In this document: piece after piece, positions 33,529 through 39,991 of the stretch
Position numbering within the stretch: position 1 is the stretch's first letter
How the letters are laid out: each line of letters starts with the position of its first letter
Assembly (NCBI GenBank): GCA_029260765.1
Contig: JAJDCP010000085.1
Span: forward strand, 1-39,991
DNA from: Planctomycetota bacterium
GTDB taxonomy: Bacteria; Planctomycetota; J058; JAJDCP01
Direction of reading: 5' to 3'
DNA: 39,991 bases
The notes under the pieces: model-generated
Database searches by the model: none
What the model saw: the letters and a program-made list of their open reading frames with translations, nothing else
Told to the model about the DNA's origin: nothing
Made by a program: the position numbers and the translations under genes

Positions 33529-35556
33529 TCACTCCTCGAGCCGGAAGTCGGCGCGCATGAGGTGTCCCGGGCGGAGATCGAGGTCGACGCTCGGGCGCCG
33601 GGCATCGTCGAGGCCCGGTCCGAGCAGCCGCACCCGGTACAGGCCGGACGACAGGCTGGTCAGCTCGAAGCTCCCGTCCTGCAGGACCCGTACCTTGCGC
33701 GGGCCCCCTCCGTGGGGCAGCTGCACGGCTTCCACCTGATAGGCTTCGGGAATGTCCTGCAGCTGCCCGCTCAGGCTGCCCGGGAGCTTGAGCTCGGGCT
33801 GAAGGTGCAGGTCGATGGCGAGCTCCTGCACGCCATCGACGCGTACCGCCTGGCGCAGCTGCTCGAGCCTGTCGCGGGAGGTCGCCCAGAGCTCGTAGTC
33901 GCCGGGCGGAAGCCCCTCGAAACGGTAGCCCCCGTCGCTCTTCGTTTCTCGGGAGGTCCACAGCAGGCGCTCGGTGTCGGGGTTGTCGCCGTGCGGATAC
34001 AGCGACACCCGCGCTTTGTCTGCTGCCGACCCCGACGCGAAGACTGTGCCCTGGACCCGTGCCCCGCGCGACACGCTGAGCGTGATGCCGCCGACCTGGT
34101 TCTGGTTCCGGATCTGGATCTCCGCCTGGGGGCTCGGCAAGAAGCCATCTCCGTAGGCCCAGAGCCGGAAGTCGTCGTCGTACAGGCGGCCGATCTCGAA
34201 CGTCCCGTCGTCCTGGGTCTCCGCCTCGCGGATGACCTGGCCGCGTAGGCTCTCGAGGCGCACGTGGATCTTCCGGACCGGCTCGCCGCTGCTGTCGAGC
34301 ACCCGCCCGGCGACCTGCCCGTCTGGCAACAGCTGGAAGATCTGTTGGTTTGCGCCGAGCTCGAGGCGCAGGTTGGTGGTGTGCAGTTGGGAGAAGTCGT
34401 CTGCCCGCGCGAAGAAGCTGTAGTCGCCCGGCGGCAGTGTCTTCGTCGTGAACACCCCGGCGGTGTCGCATTGCTCCCGCACCTTGTAATCATCGCCGAC
34501 CAGCAGGAACACCCGGGCGAGCGGAAAGGGCTCTCCGTCCGGGCCGAGGATCGTGCCGGTCAGCCACGCGCCGCTCGGCATGGTCACCTCGATCGGCTGC
34601 GGGGGGGTGGCCTCGATGCGCACGACCCGTGTCGCCCCGAGGTGCCCATGCAGCGAGGCGGACAGATGCCACAGCCCCTCAAAGAGGCCGCTGGCCTCGA
34701 ACCATCCCTCCTCATCGCTGGTCACGGTCTGGCGGTTCCCGCGGCGCCTGCCGTCAGGACGCAGCTCGACCCGCACGCCGGGCAGGGGGTCGCCGCTCGA
34801 CTCGTCGATGACAAGGCCGCTCAGGGTCTGGCCGACGGCGAGGAAAAACTGCGGCAGCTGGTGGGTCTTGCCGGCCTCGACAGTCACGGTGATGGGCTTC
34901 GCCGTGATGTAGCCCGCGTGGCCGACGCTGACCTTCCACTTTCCGGGCTTGAGAGGGCCGAGCTCGAAGCTGCCGTCCGCTGCGCTTTCGGCCCGGACCC
35001 GATCCTTCTTGCGGCGTGCGTCGACCCAGGCCCCCTGCAGCCCGGCCCCAGCTTCGTCGCGCACCCAGCCGGCCAGCGCGCCGTGCGTGGGCTTCGGGGG
35101 CTCTTCTTCCTCCGCAGCCTCAGTGTCCGAGGCGTCCTTATCGGCTGGGGGTGCGCGGGCTTCTGGCTCGCTGGGGGCAGCCGCGGGCGCGACCGGCTTG
35201 GCGGAGGCGACCAGGGACCCGACCGGTGCCTGGCTGGAGGAGGTCGCGTCATCTCCGGGCGTCGGCGCGCCCTCGTTCGGTGCGCCTCCAGTCGATGTGT
35301 GGCCGTCTTGCGCGTGTTCGTCCGCGGCGGCCCCGTTTGGGCCGGCCCCGTCCGGGCCATGCGCCGGTTCGACGGCCGCTGCGTCGTCCGGATCCTGCGC
35401 GGGCAGGGGGTAGAAGGACAGGGAGTGCGCGATGTCGCCGAGTGCGAGGTGTGAGCGCCAGGCGCCGCCGCCGGGCTCTTCGAGGGCGCACAGCCCGAAC
35501 ACCAGGCCGGTGAGTGCCAGGCCGAGGACGACGCCGAGCCAGGTCGCGCGATCCAT
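33529..35556 (-). CDS. Membrane-anchored protein with carboxypeptidase-regulatory-like repeats
   Basis: A 675-residue protein. The ATG at 35556 has GAGGA 7 bases upstream, better than an ATG at 35580. An N-terminal hydrophobic helix (WLGVVLGLALTGLVFGLCAL) acts as anchor or signal. A low-complexity Pro/Ala/Asp-rich region runs to about residue 155. At least five beta-sandwich repeats of the CarboxypepD_reg type follow, each with a core like GWVRDEAGAGLQGAWV, then DGSFELGPLKPGKW or similar and a GY or GD turn. Such repeats are structural and fill periplasmic or surface proteins. No enzymatic domain is present. It is divergent from an ECF sigma gene, which may control it. Confidence 0.9.
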   Translation of the reverse strand: MDRATWLGVVLGLALTGLVFGLCALEEPGGGAWRSHLALGDIAHSLSFYPLPAQDPDDAAAVEPAHGPDGAGPNGAAADEHAQDGHTSTGGAPNEGAPTPGDDATSSSQAPVGSLVASAKPVAPAAAPSEPEARAPPADKDASDTEAAEEEEPPKPTHGALAGWVRDEAGAGLQGAWVDARRKKDRVRAESAADGSFELGPLKPGKWKVSVGHAGYITAKPITVTVEAGKTHQLPQFFLAVGQTLSGLVIDESSGDPLPGVRVELRPDGRRRGNRQTVTSDEEGWFEASGLFEGLWHLSASLHGHLGATRVVRIEATPPQPIEVTMPSGAWLTGTILGPDGEPFPLARVFLLVGDDYKVREQCDTAGVFTTKTLPPGDYSFFARADDFSQLHTTNLRLELGANQQIFQLLPDGQVAGRVLDSSGEPVRKIHVRLESLRGQVIREAETQDDGTFEIGRLYDDDFRLWAYGDGFLPSPQAEIQIRNQNQVGGITLSVSRGARVQGTVFASGSAADKARVSLYPHGDNPDTERLLWTSRETKSDGGYRFEGLPPGDYELWATSRDRLEQLRQAVRVDGVQELAIDLHLQPELKLPGSLSGQLQDIPEAYQVEAVQLPHGGGPRKVRVLQDGSFELTSLSSGLYRVRLLGPGLDDARRPSVDLDLRPGHLMRADFRLEE

Positions 35557-35712
35557 CGCAAAATCCTCGTATGCACCCATCTCCAGCGTACGGGAGCGCT
35601 CCGCGCGTGCAAGTTGCGCGTCCCATCGACCGGTGCAAGCTCGTGCGGCCAGGGACCCGGCGGCTGCCGCCGGCCGCGTGAGATCCCGAAGACCCTGAAC
35701 GGAAGCCGCTGT

Positions 35713-35741
35713 CTGACCAGCCCCCGTCCATCTGCTAGACT
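35713..35741 (+). promoter_or_regulatory. Candidate promoter of the ECF sigma gene
   Basis: CTGACC at 35713-35718, a 17-base spacer and TAGACT at 35736-35741, 20 bases before the TTG start. Spacing is ideal and the boxes are moderate. Confidence 0.5.
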
Positions 35742-35761
35742 ACGCAGGGGAGGGTCCCGCA

Positions 35762-36316
35762 TTGCCGACGACCACGCATCTAGCTGGCCAGGCCGCGGGC
35801 GGCGGCGGACTTTCCCTGCGTTCGCGGCTCTTTGAGCGCGTCATGGGGCGCATCCACAACTACTTCCGCAAACTGGTCTGGGATCCACACGCCGTCGACG
35901 ATTGCCTGCAGCGAACATTGATCCGTCTCGACGCGTCCCTGCAGGACGGCAGCTATGATCCCAACCGCTCGTTCAATGCCTGGATCTGGCTGAAGGCCCA
36001 CTCGGTGTTCGTCGAGTATTGCCGCGAGCACGCGCGCAGGCCGGCGCCGATGCCGCGCCCACACGGACCCGCGGTGCCGCCTCAGACCGAGGCCATCGAT
36101 CGCCGCCTCGACGCCGCCTGGTTGTTGGGCAAACTGCGGGTTGAGCTGGATCCCGCGTGCTTCGAGGCCTTTGTGCTCTACTACGGCGAGGGGCAGAGCT
36201 TGAGCCGGGTCGCCGCGCTCCAGGGCCATGACCGGAAGACAGTGCGCAAGCGTCTGCTGGCCGCCAAACAGCGGGCTCTGCAGCTGTACCAGCCTCGGGC
36301 CGACGGATTTTCTTGA
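35762..36316 (+). CDS. ECF-type sigma-70 factor
   Basis: A 184-residue sigma factor with a TTG start and GGGAGGG upstream. Region 2 (about 22-95) shows LFERVMGRIHNYFRKLVWDPHAVDDCLQRT, cut here: FERVMGRIHNYF then DDCLQRTLIRL, the -10-recognising and core-binding helices. Region 4 near the end (SLSRVAALQGHDRKTVRKRL) is the HTH for the -35 box. It has the two-domain ECF layout and no anti-sigma gene follows. Instead, 86 bases downstream is an FHA-kinase gene in the same direction, a pairing known in phyla where kinases control sigma factors by phosphorylation. A truncated relative lies at 38267. Confidence 0.9.
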   Translation: MPTTTHLAGQAAGGGGLSLRSRLFERVMGRIHNYFRKLVWDPHAVDDCLQRTLIRLDASLQDGSYDPNRSFNAWIWLKAHSVFVEYCREHARRPAPMPRPHGPAVPPQTEAIDRRLDAAWLLGKLRVELDPACFEAFVLYYGEGQSLSRVAALQGHDRKTVRKRLLAAKQRALQLYQPRADGFS

Positions 36317-36402
36317 TTTTTCCTCCCCAGGTGCAGGCTCGCTGGTCGGAACCAGGGCACAAATGTCGACGCGCGGGCGTCGGCTGTACGGGAGGATGCT
36401 CG

Positions 36403-37989
36403 ATGCTGGGTTCATTTGTCGTCGCTGCCCTAGCGCCCACGGTTTGGGGCGACAGCTTAGTCTTGATCTTCATCGCAGCCCTCGCTTGCGCCATCTGCGT
36501 TTTTCTGCTCCGTGCCATCGTGAACAGGCGCGCTCGCGCGACCGGGCAGCCGCTGCCGCCGGAGGCCCCTGGCGCACAGATCGAGGCCCTCAGCGGCCGC
36601 GCGAAGGGCACAGTGCATACGCTGCGCAACTCCCCGACGGTGATGGGCAACCGGCGCTCGGCGGACATCCCGCTGCGTGACCCCTGGATCTCCTGGGATC
36701 ACGCCAAAATCACATTCCGCGACGGGCGCTACTGGTGCGACGACCTGAAAAGCGCCAACGGTCTCTGGGTCGATGGGGACAGGGTCAGTGAGACCCAACT
36801 CGAGCATGGGACGACCTTCTCTTTGGGCAAAACACAGCTGCGATTCAAGATGCTGACCCCGACGCCGCTCCGGCAGCCAAGCCTGGAGCCCATCGCCCTG
36901 GCAGCGGGCGCAAGCCACGACAGCGGCGATCCCGACTCGAAAGCGCTCCAGGGCCTGCTGGCCTCGCTCGATCAGCCACCGGGTCCAGAGCTGCAGGAGC
37001 GTCTGCGCAGCTTTGCCAGCAAACACTTCGACACAACGGACAGCGCGGCTGGCGAGCTTCTTCCCGAAGGCAGCGAGCTGGGAAACTATCGCCTCGAAGG
37101 CATCCTGGGCTCCGGCGGACAGGCGGTCGTGTACCGCGCCCGCCACCTCCAGCTCGAGGAAAGGACCGTCGCCATCAAGGTGCCGCGCCGTGACGGTGCC
37201 GCCCGCATGCTCGATGAAGCGCGAGCCCTGGCGCGGCTGAGTCACGGAGGGATCGTCGGACTGGTCGACATCTTCCCGCTCGCAGACCCTCCCTACCTGG
37301 TGCTCGAGTACTGTCCGGGGGGCAGCCTGGCCGACCGCATCGCGCTGACCGGGCGACTGCCCGAAGCCGAAGTCCGGCGCATCGCGAGCGCCATCCTGGA
37401 GGCCCTGGCGTTTGCCCACGAGCACGACATGGTCCAGCGCGACCTCAAGCCCGCCAACATCCTGTTCGACCATCACGACCAACCGCGCATCGCGGACTTT
37501 GGCCTGGGCAAAGTCGTCGCCGAGCAGATGTCCCTGGCCATGTCTCTGGCCACCAAGACCGGTCTCGCAGGTACACCGCTCTATCTGGCGCCCGAGCAGG
37601 AGCGGCCCGGGGCGCCGGTCGACGGGCGCACCGACCTGTTTGCATTCGGGAAGCTGCTGTATGAGATGCTGACCGGCAAGAGCCCCCGGACCCTGCGGCC
37701 CGTCGAGCAGGAACACGCCGATCTGGACCCCAGGTGGTCGCAGTTGATCTTCCACCTGACCGAGTCCCGGCCCGCCGACCGGCCACCGGACGCACGAGCC
37801 GTGCTGCGGGATATCCAGCGGCTCGGGCGACCCGGCCTTCCCCCAGCGCCCCGCGTGCTCGACGGCGGCCCGCCTTTGAGCAACGAGGTCACTCCTGCCC
37901 GGCGGGTAAGGACTGTCATCGCGGTCTTCATCGCTGCCGGCGCTGTGGCTGTTGTTGCGTTCTGGCTCTTGCGGGCGGTCGGCCCCTGA
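36403..37989 (+). CDS. Membrane FHA-Ser/Thr kinase fusion
   Basis: A 528-residue protein. The ATG at 36403 has GGAGG 8 bases upstream; the frame's earlier ATT-rich part is not used. Residues about 14-35 form a first membrane helix (LVLIFIAALACAICVFLL). The FHA domain (about 60-150) has TVMGNRRSADIPL, ISWDHAKITF and DDLKSANGLWVDG. The kinase domain (about 225-480) has LGSGGQAVVY, VAIKVP, DLKPANILF and DFGLGK, and a second membrane helix ends the protein. The catalytic loop reads VQRDLKPAN: the usual His of HRD is Gln, but the catalytic Asp is kept. It probably phosphorylates partners, including the sigma factor encoded upstream, but that link is inferred from order. Confidence 0.93.
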   Translation: MLGSFVVAALAPTVWGDSLVLIFIAALACAICVFLLRAIVNRRARATGQPLPPEAPGAQIEALSGRAKGTVHTLRNSPTVMGNRRSADIPLRDPWISWDHAKITFRDGRYWCDDLKSANGLWVDGDRVSETQLEHGTTFSLGKTQLRFKMLTPTPLRQPSLEPIALAAGASHDSGDPDSKALQGLLASLDQPPGPELQERLRSFASKHFDTTDSAAGELLPEGSELGNYRLEGILGSGGQAVVYRARHLQLEERTVAIKVPRRDGAARMLDEARALARLSHGGIVGLVDIFPLADPPYLVLEYCPGGSLADRIALTGRLPEAEVRRIASAILEALAFAHEHDMVQRDLKPANILFDHHDQPRIADFGLGKVVAEQMSLAMSLATKTGLAGTPLYLAPEQERPGAPVDGRTDLFAFGKLLYEMLTGKSPRTLRPVEQEHADLDPRWSQLIFHLTESRPADRPPDARAVLRDIQRLGRPGLPPAPRVLDGGPPLSNEVTPARRVRTVIAVFIAAGAVAVVAFWLLRAVGP

Positions 37990-38266
37990 CGGGAGCAATT
38001 GCCGCCGCGATGATTGCGCCGCCCTTGCCAAGAAGCACGGCCTGTTTTGTCACGCAGCAGCTGCTGCAGGGGATTGGTTGCAGCGCTGCATGTTCTTCCT
38101 GGCTGATCTGGCTCAAAGGGCTGGCTGCGGTGGGCTACACTGGGGCTACGAGCCTGGCAGAAGGCTGCGGACCTGGGCTGCGGCGGGCGTTGTCCCTACA
38201 GCGAAAGAGAACTTCGGTTCTTTTCCCGATGCGCCGCCGGGGTTTCGGAGAAGCGGTGGAGGAAGG

Positions 38267-38423
38267 ATGCGGACGACCGAGTTGGCGGGTAGGGCGGGGC
38301 AGCCATTGCGGGCGGCGCTGTTCGAGCGCGTGATGCACCGCATCCACGGCTACTTCCTGCGCCTGCTCGGGGACCGGCATGCGGCGGAGGACTGCGCGCA
38401 GGAGACGCTGTTGCGGCTGGCGA
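38267..38423 (+). pseudogene. 5' fragment of a second ECF sigma factor gene
   Basis: The ATG at 38267 has GGAGGAAGG directly upstream. The first 52 codons match the sigma factor at 35762 (LFERVMHRIHGYF against LFERVMGRIHNYF, then EDCAQETLLRLA against DDCLQRTLIRLD). At about 38423 the similarity stops and the frame runs into unrelated sequence holding the HigBA promoter. The remaining region 2 and all of region 4 are absent from the window. The gene is therefore broken. The toxin-antitoxin module that follows probably arrived by insertion. Confidence 0.8.
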
Positions 38424-38488
38424 GTACTGTTACGTTGCACGCAGGTCTTCAGGAGACGGGTTCAGCACGGTGTCGGGCAGGCGCGACC

Positions 38489-38517
38489 TTGAAATTTCGC
38501 AAAATTGCGAAGATACT
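38489..38517 (+). promoter_or_regulatory. Promoter of the HigBA operon
   Basis: TTGAAA at 38489-38494, a 17-base spacer and GATACT at 38512-38517, 18 bases before the toxin start. The spacer contains the palindrome at 38496-38511. Confidence 0.7.
38496..38511. promoter_or_regulatory. Palindromic operator of the HigBA operon
   Basis: TTCGCAA at 38496-38502, two A residues, and TTGCGAA at 38505-38511, a perfect 7-2-7 palindrome filling the -35/-10 spacer. Its position fits autorepression by the HTH antitoxin. Confidence 0.75.
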
Positions 38518-38534
38518 ACTTAGAGGAGACCAAG

Positions 38535-38903
38535 GTGTCGGACATCCGTGTCGTTTTCTACTGCGAGAAGGAAGGGACCGCGCCGGCCCTCGAGTGGATC
38601 GCGGCGCAGACAGCAAAGGTACAGGATAAGTGCCGGGTGCGTATCGAGCAGCTTGAGAAGCAAGGGCACAAGCTACGCCGTCCGGCGGCGGATTTCTTGC
38701 GGGACGGGATTTACGAGCTTCGGATGCGGCATGGCCGCGTGCAGTATCGGCTTTTGTATTTCTTCCACAGCAACGTCGCCGCGGTGCTGGCACACGGGTT
38801 GGTCAAGGAGAAGAAGGTGCCGCCCGCGGAGATCAACAAGGCTGTCGTTCGGAAGAAGCGCTTCGAGGCGAACCCGGAACCCCACACCTACTCGGAGGAC
38901 TGA
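38535..38903 (+). CDS. higB: HigB-type (phage Gp49-like) toxin
   Basis: A 122-residue protein starting at GTG with GAGGAG 8 bases upstream; the frame's earlier ATG at 38505 lies within the operator. The fold signature of the RelE/HigB Gp49-like family is seen: EGTAPALEWIAAQTA, RIEQLEKQGHKLRRPAADFL, then GIYELRMRHGRVQYRLLYFF and AVLAHGLVKEKKVPPAEI. Such toxins cleave mRNA on the ribosome when free of antitoxin. The conserved Arg in the central strands (RVQYR) is present. The toxin gene precedes the antitoxin gene, the order typical of HigBA. It sits at the break point of a sigma factor gene. Confidence 0.9.
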   Translation: MSDIRVVFYCEKEGTAPALEWIAAQTAKVQDKCRVRIEQLEKQGHKLRRPAADFLRDGIYELRMRHGRVQYRLLYFFHSNVAAVLAHGLVKEKKVPPAEINKAVVRKKRFEANPEPHTYSED

Positions 38904-38905
38904 TC

Positions 38906-39229
38906 ATGACTAGCCAAAAGACCAGTGATGCCGGGGCGATCCTGCACCGGCGACTCTATGAAGGCAAGCCCGAGCGACTGGCGGGGCTGGAAGATGAGCG
39001 TGCCAACGCCGAGGTTGCACAGGCGATCTACGACCTACGGAAGGAAGCTGGGCTCACCCAGAAGCAGCTTGCGGACCTGGTCGGCACTACCGGGTCCGTC
39101 ATTAGCCGGCTCGAGGACGCCGATTACTCAGGGCACTCGTTGTCGATGCTGAGGAGGATCGCGGCGGCGCTCGGACGGCGCGTGGAAATTCGGTTCGTGC
39201 CGGTTGGGGGGAGCGCTCAGCCGGTGTGA
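38906..39229 (+). CDS. higA: HigA-type HTH antitoxin
   Basis: A 107-residue protein whose ATG follows the toxin stop by 2 bases. The first 40 residues are a flexible toxin-binding part. From about 45 an XRE-type helix-turn-helix follows (IYDLRKEAGLTQKQLADLVG, then GSVISRLEDADYSGHSLSML). A short beta strand (RRVEIRFVPV) closes the protein. It neutralises HigB and should bind the palindrome at 38496-38511 to repress the operon. The layout is complete. Confidence 0.92.
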   Translation: MTSQKTSDAGAILHRRLYEGKPERLAGLEDERANAEVAQAIYDLRKEAGLTQKQLADLVGTTGSVISRLEDADYSGHSLSMLRRIAAALGRRVEIRFVPVGGSAQPV

Positions 39230-39340
39230 TCGATTTCGCGTTTTCGCTTCGGTCTCTGCGCTGTAGTCAGGCGGAGAATCAGGGGATCGGTCGGGTGGGC
39301 AGGGGTCTTGAGCCGTCGTAGAGCACCACCGAACGCTCGA

Positions 39341-39624
39341 ATAGCGTGATGTCGCAACAAGACTCCGATTGGCTCTTGCGAGCGCTCAAGAAGGCACGAA
39401 CTCGAGACCATCTCTGTGACGCCCCAAAAAGCCGATGTGTGTTGACCCTGCGCCAGCTGACCACAAAGTCGACGGGACGATTGTACAGCGTGACAGCGCG
39501 TCGAGACTCCGGGATGCACCAGCATGCGCTGAAGTCGACACGAACGTCCCCTCAGCCGACCGACGCACCAAGACACCGATGTGTCCATGCGCCAGCTGAC
39601 ATGAAAGACAGGGTGAACGTTTGT
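39341..39624. repeat. Two degenerate tandem repeats of about 140 bp
   Basis: Unit 1 (39341-39484) and unit 2 (39485-39624) share AGCGTGA near the start, GAGACTCCG-like and GACTCCG words, CCGATGTGT, TGCGCCAGCTGAC and a T-rich end before the next AGCGTGACA. A third unit starts at 39625 (ACAGCGTGACA) but soon fades. Identity is moderate, so the duplication is old. Confidence 0.6.
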
Positions 39625-39792
39625 ACAGCGTGACAATGCTCAGAGCCTACGAATCCGCCTTGTGGGCCTACATCCGGGTAAAGGTTGGACCTCGTCTCGA
39701 GTATGCCCTCTTGCTCTGATCTCATGAGAGGTTGGGACAAACTCGGTGAGAGCTGAAAGCCACGGCGAGCGTGGCTTCATATACATCGACAA

Positions 39793-39864
39793 TCTAACAA
39801 GGCGTTCCACCCGACAGCCACCGCCGTCACGCCGCTTGCTGGGCCGTCTTAGCGTGAGTTAGAC
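39793..39864 (+). repeat. attC-like integron recombination site
   Basis: It starts TCTAACAAGGCGTT and ends AGCGTGAGTTAGAC, so the outer TCTAAC and GTTAGA are exact reverse complements, as the R'' and R' boxes of attC sites (RYYYAAC / GTTRRRY). The length of 72 bases is in the attC range, and the left half looks typical. The inner right half does not pair well with the left, so this may be a decayed site or chance. No integrase gene is present. Confidence 0.35.
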
Positions 39865-39934
39865 AGATGCGGGTGAGAGTCGGCATGAACAGCGGGTCTA
39901 GCCACATCAAATGTAGGCTCGTTGGTGCCGAAAA

Positions 39935-39991
39935 GTAGGGGCGGGGTTTACCCCCGCCCGTTCGCTCGGGAGGGGATAAACCCCTCCCCTA
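39935..39991. repeat. GC-rich palindromic repeat, last copy
   Basis: GTAGGGGCGGGGTTTACCCC, a short TTCGCTC linker and GGGGATAAACCCCTCCCCTA. It is the same element as at 11441-11494 and may continue past the end of the window. Confidence 0.85.

Larger units (their letters stand above)
39230..39991. other. Gene-free end region with repeats
   Basis: No gene is supported in the last 760 bases. Short frames on both strands fall inside tandem repeats and have no start signals. Contents: a degenerate tandem repeat (39341-39624), an attC-like element (39793-39864) and a palindromic repeat running off the window (39935-39991). Confidence 0.6.

Noticed and set aside
36457..38031. 524-codon minus-strand frame
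   Set aside because: It is antisense to the well-supported FHA-kinase gene and has no recognisable domain.
1..39991. tRNA, rRNA, CRISPR arrays and complete insertion sequences
   Set aside because: I looked for T-loop words such as GGTTCGAATCC, regular short repeats and transposase DDE motifs and found none that held up.

Overview
This 40-kb window is chromosomal DNA from a GC-rich, Gram-negative-type bacterium. Lipoprotein signal peptides are frequent, and Ser/Thr kinases, FHA domains and ECF sigma factors are common. Together with an McsA-McsB-ClpC operon, this suggests Planctomycetota or a deltaproteobacterial-type lineage (Myxococcota/Bradymonadota). I cannot decide between them from the sequence. 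There are no tRNA, rRNA, CRISPR or intact insertion-sequence genes.

Left part (1-12.6 kb). A lipoprotein gene is followed by a three-gene minus-strand cluster: a tiny membrane protein, a cyclopropane-synthase-like methyltransferase and an FAD oxidoreductase. The last two resemble the TmsB/TmsA pair that makes 10-methyl branched fatty acids. Next is a thioredoxin-fold-like lipoprotein gene, with a decayed second copy that is interrupted by an AT-richer orphan gene. Then come a truncated KaiC-like ATPase and a GAF-histidine kinase that lacks its phosphoacceptor His. A 1008-residue lipoprotein with seven Ig-like repeats and an ice-binding (DUF3494) domain follows. The gaps here hold a family of GC-rich palindromic repeats.

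Middle part (12.6-24.8 kb). This holds an NtrC-type regulator with Asn at its phosphorylation site, a VapBC-type toxin-antitoxin pair and a radical SAM enzyme. The mcsA-mcsB-clpC protein-arginine-phosphorylation operon follows, with a strong promoter overlapped by a perfect palindrome. It is divergent from uppS and an M28 peptidase lipoprotein gene. A Ser/Thr kinase gene is divergent from an FHA-DUF4388 gene.

Right part (24.8-40 kb). The FHA gene leads into a 1628-codon gene for a DUF1998-type helicase homologue whose Walker A Lys and DExH residues are replaced, so it looks like a pseudo-helicase. Then come an RlmI-like methyltransferase gene downstream of an asparagine synthetase gene, a GNAT-like protein and a carboxypeptidase-regulatory-repeat membrane protein. 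An ECF sigma factor/FHA-kinase pair is followed by a second, broken sigma factor gene cut off by a HigBA toxin-antitoxin module with its own palindromic operator. The last 760 bases have no gene but carry degenerate tandem repeats, an attC-like element and another palindromic repeat.

The main themes are phospho-signalling (two Ser/Thr kinases, two FHA proteins, arginine kinase, degenerate two-component proteins) and several likely pseudoenzymes.
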